A DNA stretch of 45,773 nt, taken from the NCBI GenBank assembly GCA_002293425.1, contig DBDE01000039.1, positions 334 to 46,106 of the forward strand. The letters are read 5' to 3'. Of this stretch, positions 39,693 through 45,773 are shown piece by piece. A program made the position numbers and the translations under genes. This DNA is from Alistipes sp. UBA940. Lineage in GTDB: Bacteria; Bacteroidota; Bacteroidia; Bacteroidales; Rikenellaceae. Below the pieces are notes generated by a model. That model was not told where the DNA came from and ran no database searches. It worked only from the letters and a program-made list of their open reading frames with translations. How positions within the stretch are numbered: the stretch's first letter is position 1; each line of letters begins with the position of its first letter.

Positions 39693-41174
39693 ATGGCACT
39701 CAAAAAGATGACCGCGGACGAGGCGGCGAAACTGATCAACAACAACGACAACGTGGGCTTCAGCGGCTTTACCCACGCCGGTTGTCCCAAAGCCGTGCCG
39801 CGTGCCCTGGCTGCGCGGGCCGAAGAGGAGCATCGCGCCGGACGGGAGTTCCGCATCGGGATGTTCACGGGAGCTTCGACCGGTGATTCGATCGACGGAG
39901 CGTTGACAAGGGCCCAGGCCGTCAAGTTCCGCACCCCCTATCAAACCAACGGCGACATGCGGCGGGCCATCAATAACGAGGAGTTCGCCTATTTCGACCT
40001 CCATCTTTCGACCCTCGCTCAGGATTTGCGCTACGGGTTCTACGGACCGGTGGATGTTGCCATCATCGAGGCGTGCGACGTGACCGAAGACGGCGAAATA
40101 GTCCCCACCGTGGGGGTCGGCATTTCACCCACGATATGCCGCCTGGCCGATAAGGTGATAGTGGAGCTCAACGCGTGGCATCCGCGGCAGTTGAGGGGCA
40201 TTCACGACCTGACCCAGGTGCAGGACCCTCCCCACCGGACAGATACGGGCATCGAAGAGGTGCGCGACAGGATAGGCAAAGACCACATCAAGGTCGACCC
40301 CTCGAAAATCGTCGTGGTGGAGGTGAACGAACCCAACGAGGGGAGCGATTTCGCTCCGGTGGACGAGGTGACGCGCAAGATCGGCGAGAACGTTGCGGCC
40401 TTCTTTGTGGGCGAGATGAAGGGTGGCAGGATTCCGCAAAGTTTTCTGCCCATCCAGAGCGGTGTGGGCAATATTGCAAATGCCGTTTTGGCCGCGTTGG
40501 CCGACAGTCCCGACATTCCCGATATGGAGGTTTACACCGAAGTTATTCAGGATGCGGTGATAGATATGCTCCTTTCGGGTCGGGTGAAGTTTGCCAGCGG
40601 GAGCTCGCTGACGGTGAGCAATCCGTGTATGGACAAGATTTACGAAAATCTCTCTTTCTTCAAGGAGCGGGTGTTGTTGCGCACGACCGAGTTTTCCAAC
40701 AATCCCGAGGTTGTCAGGCGGCTGGGCATCATCGCTATGAACACCGCTCTCGAAGCCGACATTTTCGGCAACATCAACTCCACCAACGTGATGGGCAGCA
40801 AGATTATGAACGGCGTGGGCGGCAGCGGCGACTTCACTCGGGCGGCTTACCTGTCGATATTCCTCTCGCCCAGTGTGGCCAAGGGGGGCAAGATAAGTGC
40901 TTTTGTGCCGATGGTGTCGCACACCGACCACTCGGAGCACGACGTGAAGGTGATAATCTCCGAATACGGGGTGGCCGACCTGCGTGGCAAGAGCCCCAGG
41001 GAACGTGCCGAACTTATCATCGAAAATTGCGCCCATCCCGATTATCGGCCTTTGTTGCGCAAATATTTGGAGTCGGGAACGAAGGGGCAGACGCCGGTCA
41101 ACCTCTATAACGCCTTTGCCTTTCATCGCGCCTTCCTCGAAACGGGCGATATGATGAATGCGGAGATTAAGTGA
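39693..41174 (+). CDS. Succinate/acetate CoA-transferase
   Basis: 493 residues. Family I CoA-transferase: MTADEAAKLINNNDNVGFSGFTHAGCPKAVPRAL at the start, SGVGNIANAVLAAL, the catalytic Glu283 in VYTEVIQDAVIDML, and ISEYGVADLRGKSPRERAELI. Length and NINSTNVMGSKIMNGVGGSGDF fit the succinyl-CoA:acetate group that ends propionate or acetate fermentation. It has the same family fold as the second half of the fusion protein at 28194, but the two differ widely. Confidence 0.93.
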   Translation: MALKKMTADEAAKLINNNDNVGFSGFTHAGCPKAVPRALAARAEEEHRAGREFRIGMFTGASTGDSIDGALTRAQAVKFRTPYQTNGDMRRAINNEEFAYFDLHLSTLAQDLRYGFYGPVDVAIIEACDVTEDGEIVPTVGVGISPTICRLADKVIVELNAWHPRQLRGIHDLTQVQDPPHRTDTGIEEVRDRIGKDHIKVDPSKIVVVEVNEPNEGSDFAPVDEVTRKIGENVAAFFVGEMKGGRIPQSFLPIQSGVGNIANAVLAALADSPDIPDMEVYTEVIQDAVIDMLLSGRVKFASGSSLTVSNPCMDKIYENLSFFKERVLLRTTEFSNNPEVVRRLGIIAMNTALEADIFGNINSTNVMGSKIMNGVGGSGDFTRAAYLSIFLSPSVAKGGKISAFVPMVSHTDHSEHDVKVIISEYGVADLRGKSPRERAELIIENCAHPDYRPLLRKYLESGTKGQTPVNLYNAFAFHRAFLETGDMMNAEIK

Positions 41175-41180
41175 AAAGCG

Positions 41181-41226
41181 AAGGCCGGATTTCTCCGGCC
41201 TTAACTTTTAGTTTTTAGTTTTCATC
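41181..41226. terminator. Bidirectional hairpin with a repeat-element arm
   Basis: AAGGCCGG-ATTTCT-CCGGCCTT (41181-41202 with flanking A/T pairs), followed by TTAACTTTTAGTTTTTAGTTTT, the same arm as at 33537-33598. It can stop the CoA-transferase transcript. The arm also encodes the stop and last residues (KTKN) of the P-type ATPase. Confidence 0.75.
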
Positions 41227-43904
41227 ATCCTGCCCAGCCCTTTGGCCACTTCGGTGATGACCAGCGGGGCGAGCGACAGGCCCATAACCCACCACCACTG
41301 CTCCCACGACAGATCGACCACCCTGAAAACACGCTCCAACGCCGGAACCTCCAAAACCACCATCATCATTGCAACCACCGTCATCAGGGCCGCCCACAAC
41401 CAACGATTGCTGAACAATCCGCGGAAGGCCGACATTGTGGTCGACCGCGAAGCGAGCAACAGCGTTATCTGCGAAAATGCCAGTACGGCAAAGGTCATCG
41501 TGTGGGCCACATCCGCGCTTTGGACGATGCCTATGCGGTTGGCCACCAGCGACAGGGCGCCTATCATTATCCCCTGCAATCCCACCCTGAGTGCGAAACC
41601 ACCGGTCATAATGCCTTTGCGCGAATCTATCGGCGGCCGCTTCATTATTCCGGCCGCGGGCGGATCGACGCTCAGGGCGAGTGCTGGCAGCGAGTCGGTC
41701 ACCAGATTTATCCACAAAATGTGGATCGGAAGCAGCGGTGTGTCCCAATTCAAAAGAACGGCCACCAAGAGAACGATAATCTCGCCGATGTTGGTCGAGA
41801 GCAGGAACCGAATGACTTTGAGTATGTTGTCGTAGATGCTTCGCCCCTCTTCGACGGCGGTGACAATGGTGGCGAAGTTATCGTCGGCCAGCACCACGTC
41901 GCTCGCCTCTTTCGAGACGTCGGTGCCGGTGATGCCCATTGCCACGCCTATGTCGGCGAGTTTCAGGGCCGGGGCGTCGTTCACTCCGTCGCCCGTCATT
42001 GCCACTATTTTGCCTTGCGATTGGAACGCTTTGACGATGCGAACTTTGTGTTCGGGCGCGACGCGGGCGTAAACCGAGATGCGCTCGCACGCCTCCAACA
42101 GCTCTTCGTCACTCATCTTTTCGAGCTCGGCACCCGTTATTGCCTCTTCGCCCTCGGAGATGATGCCCAGCTGGGTGGCGATAGCCACGGCGGTTATCTT
42201 GTGGTCGCCCGTTATCATCACGGGCTTGATGCCTGCCGCGCGACAGGTTGCCACGGCCACTTTGACCTCTTCCCGCGGCGGGTCGATCATACCCAACAGC
42301 CCCACGAAGACCAGATCGCGCTCCACCGTTTCGCTCGAAACCTTCGCCGGCACGGCTCCCACCTCGTCCATCGCCACCGCCAGTACCCTCAACGCATTTT
42401 CGGCCATAGAGAGGTTGACGGCGTTGATCTTTTCGCGGTCGGCAGGGGTGAGGGCACGCACTTTGCCCCTCTCCAAAATATGCTCGCACCGCGCCAGCAA
42501 CTCGTCCGTTCCGCCCTTGACGGCGACCAGAAAAGCTCCGTCGGCTTTGATGCGGTCGATGCCTCCCATAAACAGGGTGCCTCCCTCGAAGTGGTGGATG
42601 GTGGTCATCATCTTGCGCTCCGAGTCGAACGGAACTTCGGCCACTCGGGGCAGCTCCTTTTCGAGTGCCTCCTTGGCAAGGCCATATTTGAGCCCCAGGT
42701 CGAGCATCGCTATTTCGGTGGGGTCGCCCGTCACTTCGCGCTTTTCGCCCACCACGCTCACCCGCGCATCGTTGGCCAGAATGGAGTATTTCACCAGAGG
42801 GGCGAAGGGGCGAAAAGCGTCGGTCGACATACCCTCCACATCGGCTGTCGCTCCGTCGGCATAGACCTTCACCACGGTCATTTTGTTGCGCGTCAGGGTT
42901 CCCGTCTTGTCCGAGCATATAACCTGGGTGCTGCCCAGCGTCTCCACGGAGGGTAGGCGGCGGACGATGGCGTTCTTTTTCACCAGCCGTTGTACTCCCA
43001 CGGCCAGCACCACCGTCGCCACGGCAGGCAACCCTTCGGGAATGGCCGCCACGGCGAGCGACACGGCCGTCATAAACATATCCAAAAGGTCCTTGCCATA
43101 CAGCACCCCGACGCCGAAGATGACCACGCAGATGGTCAACGCCGCCACGGCCAGCACCCGCCCCAGCTTGTCGAGCTTGACCTGCAAGGGGGTTTTGGTA
43201 TTGGGCACGCCTTGGATCATCGAGGCTATGTGCCCCACTTCGGTGCTCATTCCCGTCGCCACCACCACGCCGCGCCCACGACCGTAGGATACGCTGGTCG
43301 AGCCGAACGCCATATTGAGCCGGTCGCCCAACGTCTTCTCCTTTTTTATTGGGTCGGTGTTCTTCTCTACCGGCACGCTTTCGCCCGTCAGGGCCGCCTC
43401 TTCGATTTTCAGGTTGATGCTTTCGGACAGGCGCATGTCGGCTGGCACTGCGTCGCCCGTCTCCAACACAACCACATCCCCGGGAACTAAATCCCTCGAC
43501 TCTATGGTACGCACCTGCCCGTCCCTGACCACTTTGCAGTGGGGGCTCGACAGCTTTTCCAAAGCTTCCAACGCATTCTCCGCCCGCGCTTCCTGTGCCG
43601 TTCCGACGATGGCGTTGATGATGACGATGGCCAGGATTATGATGGCGTCGGTGAACCCTTCGCCGTGCAGATAGCCTATCGTGCCTGAGATAGCCGCGGC
43701 GACTATCAGCACAATGATCATAAAGCTGCGGAACTGCGAAAAGAACTTCTCGGCCAGGGTGGTTCTTTTGGCCTTTACAAATTCGTTGTACCCCACCTCT
43801 TTCTGGCGGCGCATCACTTCGGCACCGGTCAGACCACGGGAGACGTCGGTGGAGAGCTTCTTGGCCGCTTCGGCCACCGACAGGTTATAGTAGTTCGTGT
43901 TCAT
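41208..43904 (-). CDS. Calcium-transporting P-type ATPase (type II)
   Basis: 898 residues. The phosphorylation site is Asp332 in ICSDKTGTLTRNKMT. TGES (ALTGESVPV), the hinge MTGDGVNDAPALKLADIGVAMG and the TGDHKITAVAIATQLG region are all present. Cation_ATPase_N and C domains flank the core. NPxxP-like IPEGLPAVATVVLAVGVQRL in helix M4 and the M6 segment NLVTDSLPALALSVDPP support a calcium pump (SERCA/PMR1-like) rather than a proton or Na/K pump. It ends in a repeat-element arm. Confidence 0.94.
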   Translation of the reverse strand: MNTNYYNLSVAEAAKKLSTDVSRGLTGAEVMRRQKEVGYNEFVKAKRTTLAEKFFSQFRSFMIIVLIVAAAISGTIGYLHGEGFTDAIIILAIVIINAIVGTAQEARAENALEALEKLSSPHCKVVRDGQVRTIESRDLVPGDVVVLETGDAVPADMRLSESINLKIEEAALTGESVPVEKNTDPIKKEKTLGDRLNMAFGSTSVSYGRGRGVVVATGMSTEVGHIASMIQGVPNTKTPLQVKLDKLGRVLAVAALTICVVIFGVGVLYGKDLLDMFMTAVSLAVAAIPEGLPAVATVVLAVGVQRLVKKNAIVRRLPSVETLGSTQVICSDKTGTLTRNKMTVVKVYADGATADVEGMSTDAFRPFAPLVKYSILANDARVSVVGEKREVTGDPTEIAMLDLGLKYGLAKEALEKELPRVAEVPFDSERKMMTTIHHFEGGTLFMGGIDRIKADGAFLVAVKGGTDELLARCEHILERGKVRALTPADREKINAVNLSMAENALRVLAVAMDEVGAVPAKVSSETVERDLVFVGLLGMIDPPREEVKVAVATCRAAGIKPVMITGDHKITAVAIATQLGIISEGEEAITGAELEKMSDEELLEACERISVYARVAPEHKVRIVKAFQSQGKIVAMTGDGVNDAPALKLADIGVAMGITGTDVSKEASDVVLADDNFATIVTAVEEGRSIYDNILKVIRFLLSTNIGEIIVLLVAVLLNWDTPLLPIHILWINLVTDSLPALALSVDPPAAGIMKRPPIDSRKGIMTGGFALRVGLQGIMIGALSLVANRIGIVQSADVAHTMTFAVLAFSQITLLLASRSTTMSAFRGLFSNRWLWAALMTVVAMMMVVLEVPALERVFRVVDLSWEQWWWVMGLSLAPLVITEVAKGLGRMMKTKN

Positions 43905-43930
43905 CGTCGTTCAATGTGATTTTGTCAACG

Positions 43931-43977
43931 CGAAGATAACAAAAAATTGTCGTGATTCAACATATTTCGTACCTTTG
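43931..43977. promoter_or_regulatory. Divergent promoters of the P-type ATPase and the radical SAM gene
   Basis: Plus strand: TTG (43947-43949), 20 bp, TACCTTTG (43970-43977), 8 bp before the ATG at 43986. Minus strand: TTG (43958-43960), 19 bp, TATCTTCG (43931-43938), 26 bp before the ATG at 43904. Confidence 0.6.
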
Positions 43978-43985
43978 TTCCGTTT

Positions 43986-44239
43986 ATGACTGCACTTTTC
44001 GGCGATGTGATTTTCGGGCCCGTTCGTTCGCGGCGGCTGGGCACCTCGTTGGGGGTCAATCTTTTGCCCGTGAGCTCGAAGCTGTGCAACTTCAATTGCA
44101 TCTACTGCGAATGCGGCTGGACGGAGGGTGCGGGCGGGCGGTTCAATTCGCGCGGCGATGTTCGGGAGCTGTTGAGGGCCAAATTGGAAACCATTCCTCC
44201 CCCCGATACCATCACCTTTGCCGGAAACGGCGAGCCGCA
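43986..44239 (+). CDS. Radical SAM protein, N-terminal fragment cut by the junction
   Basis: About 84 residues before the reading frame enters foreign sequence. FGPVRSRRLGTSLGVNLLP and the 4Fe-4S motif CNFNCIYCECG (Cx3Cx2C) mark a radical SAM enzyme; TITFAGNGEP is the second conserved block (usually GNGEPTLHP). The frame stays open to 44657, but from HFPDAG on it is antisense to a porin, so those residues are not genuine. In this phylum the family has no assigned function. Confidence 0.85.
44216..44239. other. Probable chimeric junction between two genomes
   Basis: The stretch around GCCG-GAAA-CGGC (44220-44231) is simultaneously the last family-like part of the radical SAM gene (plus) and of the porin gene (minus). 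Upstream of it everything has Bacteroidota features; downstream promoters, ribosome-binding sites and gene types change. The shared string contains a small perfect hairpin, a usual site for a false join in assembly or amplification. Confidence 0.75.
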
Positions 44240-44789
44240 TTTCCCGGATGCCGGCCTTGTTCGGGACGTTGCCAAACTCGTCAAAGGAACGGTCGTCCTG
44301 ATCGATGGCATAGGTGTCGAGGAACAGTTGTCCCGATATCTTGGGGGCCCCCCAACTCTTTTTCGTATCCGTTTTTTTCGCTCCGCCTTTCAGTTCCGCA
44401 ACTTCGGCGGCCAGGCGATCCAATTCGGAGTAGACGAACGCATCGGTCGTGCCGGTGTCGGCGATGGCCTGGGTAGGCACGGCGGCCACGAACGACGTTG
44501 CAGACTGGATTGGCTGGGCCGGGCTCGCCTCAATCAAAACGGGGTGTTCGATTGGTTGCTGCATCTGTTCGGCAAAGGCGTCAAGCACGGGTGGTTTTGC
44601 CATCGGAGCCGACGGCGCTGGATGCTGTGCCCGAACCACAGTGGATTTGGGCGTTAAGCCTTTTCGCGGTGTCAAGCCCGAATTGCCCGAAACCGGCTCG
44701 TTGGCGGAAACCATACTGCCGCCAAGCAAGCCGCCAAATAGCATTGCCGCCAAGGTCCCTTTCAAAAGGGGGGTCATGAGTTTTTCCAT
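44216..44789 (-). CDS. OprP/OprO-like porin, N-terminal fragment cut by the junction
   Basis: About 191 residues from the ATG at 44789, preceded by a Shine-Dalgarno AAGGAG eight bases upstream, a feature absent elsewhere in the window. Signal peptide MEKLMTPLLKGTLAAMLFGG...MVSA, a proline-rich linker, a short coiled coil (ELDRLAAEVAELKG), then the first barrel strands ISGQLFLDTYAIDQDD and AGIREMRLAVSGKG, which is the usual start of phosphate-selective porins in Planctomycetes. The barrel is missing because the frame then runs into radical SAM sequence. Confidence 0.75.
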
Positions 44790-45321
44790 TAGTTTCTCCT
44801 TAGTTCGTCGTCTTGCGTCCGCGACCGCTGGCCACGGTTCATCGAAGTAATTTTTCGGCGTTTGACTTTGCCAAACACAACCAAACAAAAGCGTCAACGT
44901 GCGCTGAGTTTGGATGGCACGAAATTCAATATCTTTTCCGCCGTAGGACACTATCGAACGTCACCGTCGCAAAAATCCGAATAATCGGAACATTCCCACA
45001 TTTTCTCGAAAATTCGAAACGCAAAATCGATACAAACAGATCGAGCGGAAAAACCGAAAATCATCGTGCATTTTTGCTAAACATCGCAATTTCGCCAAAC
45101 CGTTGTTTTGAATACGGATTCGACGGAGTTACGGCTACCGGCAAATGGGCCTTTTTCCAACCGGGTTCTTTCTCAATCAAAATTTTCCTCTATAATGGCA
45201 TTCGATAAAAAAATATCATTATGCTTGGGGAGTAACTTTCTTTTGGGCGGCGTTCCGTGAATGCGGCCCCGCGCGTGCCGATTTTTGTCAGTTGAAAGGC
45301 CAGTAATGAAGGGTAGCAATT
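44790..45321. other. Intergenic region upstream of the porin and citrate synthase genes
   Basis: 532 bp with no coding sequence I can support. The short open frames here have no family features. It separates divergent genes, so it should hold their promoters, but I could not identify boxes: the Bacteroidota TAnnTTTG pattern is not evident. Confidence 0.5.
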
Positions 45322-45773
45322 ATGAGTCCATCGGAAGAAAAAGCCATTTTGACCATCGGCGACAAGCGGATCGAATTGCCTATCCTGACCGGTACGGAGG
45401 GGCATCAGTCAATCGATATATCGAAGCTGTTCGACGAGCACGGAATCACGACCTTTGATCCCTCGCTCGGCAGCACCAGCGCTTGCAAGAGCACGATCAC
45501 TTACATTGACGGCGAAAAGGGCATTCTGCGCTACCGTGGCATCCCAATAGAACAGTTCGACCGCCCGAAGCCGAATTTCGTGGAAGTCGCCTGGCTTTTG
45601 ATTTTTGGAAGTTTGCCGACCCGTCAGGAGTTGAGCGAATTTCGCGACCGCCTGACGGACAACGAGCTTTTGCACGAAGGCATTCGACGTCAATTCAACG
45701 ATTTGCCGCCGAAATCGCCGCCGATGGCCATTTTGTCCGCCATGCTGAGCCAGTTGGCCTGCTACCACGAAAA
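45322..45773 (+). CDS. gltA: Citrate synthase, N-terminal 150 residues
   Basis: The ATG at 45322 is preceded by GAAGGG at a suitable distance. After a leader of about 45 residues with IGDKRIELPILTGTEG, the citrate synthase block begins: DPSLGSTSACKSTITYIDGEKGILRYRGIPIEQF, then EVAWLLIFGSLPTRQELSEF and PPMAILSAMLSQLACYHE. This is the type II (hexameric, NADH-regulated kind) start. The catalytic His and Asp lie beyond the right edge. It belongs to the foreign segment. Confidence 0.9.
   Translation, partial: MSPSEEKAILTIGDKRIELPILTGTEGHQSIDISKLFDEHGITTFDPSLGSTSACKSTITYIDGEKGILRYRGIPIEQFDRPKPNFVEVAWLLIFGSLPTRQELSEFRDRLTDNELLHEGIRRQFNDLPPKSPPMAILSAMLSQLACYHE

Noticed and set aside
39693..41174. 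Recent duplication between the two CoA-transferase genes (28194 and 39693)
   Set aside because: Only family motifs are shared; the sequences are too divergent and of different subgroups.
44240..44657. C-terminal extension of the radical SAM protein
   Set aside because: This part is antisense to a porin with signal peptide and ribosome-binding site; it is translation of foreign DNA.
44813..45208. Open frame in the 532-bp intergenic region
   Set aside because: No family features, composition unlike protein, and it overlaps the probable promoter region.

Overview
The window is a gene-dense stretch that looks like a Bacteroidota (order Bacteroidales) chromosome from position 1 to about 44,230, followed by a short piece that appears to come from another organism. 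Evidence for Bacteroidota: promoters with a -7 box TAnnTTTG and a -33 TTTG spaced 19-20 bp (for example at 79-110, 1483-1514, 3801-3831, 43947-43977), almost no Shine-Dalgarno sites, and families typical of that phylum (DUF4293, DUF4199, DUF4296, DUF5106-type thioredoxin lipoprotein, DUF6808, succinate:acetate CoA-transferase, a biotin-dependent oxaloacetate decarboxylase-type carboxyltransferase). The last 1.5 kb holds a porin with a clear Shine-Dalgarno and an extended citrate synthase start. It joins the rest in the middle of two genes, so I read it as an assembly chimera with a Planctomycetes/PVC-like sequence.

Layout. 1-4.6 kb: OmpA/DUF937 protein, TauE-type exporter, MntA-HepT toxin-antitoxin pair, CysQ, ribosomal proteins L21 and L27. 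4.6-8.9 kb: biotin carboxyltransferase and Era, preceded by an MvaI/BcnI-type restriction-modification pair. 8.9-12.7 kb: HAD phosphatase, RdgB, a thioredoxin-fold lipoprotein, FolD, DUF4293. 12.7-28 kb: a long minus-strand run (flippase, Dut, a second restriction-modification pair, HolB, FolK, three envelope proteins, RbfA, a LolE/FtsX-type permease, a DUF4296 lipoprotein, an amidohydrolase, FolE, TsaC-type protein, DUF4199, glycosyltransferase). 28.1-33.6 kb: tRNA(CAU), a fused alkyltransferase/CoA-transferase, a secreted Gfo/Idh/MocA oxidoreductase, and an iron-sulfur membrane protein with a Tat-exported aldo/keto reductase. 33.6-44 kb: asparaginase, a second toxin-antitoxin pair, Obg, GreA, an ABC exporter, a two-gene phage-like lysis remnant, succinate CoA-transferase, a calcium-type P-ATPase and the start of a radical SAM gene.

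The most striking pattern is a family of hairpin-forming elements whose arms are degenerate short tandem repeats (GAAGAATGAAGAGT-like, AAAACTAAAA-like, ATTACGA-like, GATGACT-like), around a short GC-rich core. I count about a dozen loci in 44 kb. They lie between genes, between divergent promoters and inside coding sequences in frame, and their T-rich strand encodes the signal peptides of all six Sec/lipoprotein-type exported proteins whose starts I could read in full. A second, roughly 100-bp palindromic family is present in two clear copies and perhaps a third. Other points of interest are the alkyltransferase/CoA-transferase fusion, two AT-richer restriction-modification pairs inserted into housekeeping operons with near-seamless junctions, and a tRNA with an unusual T-loop.
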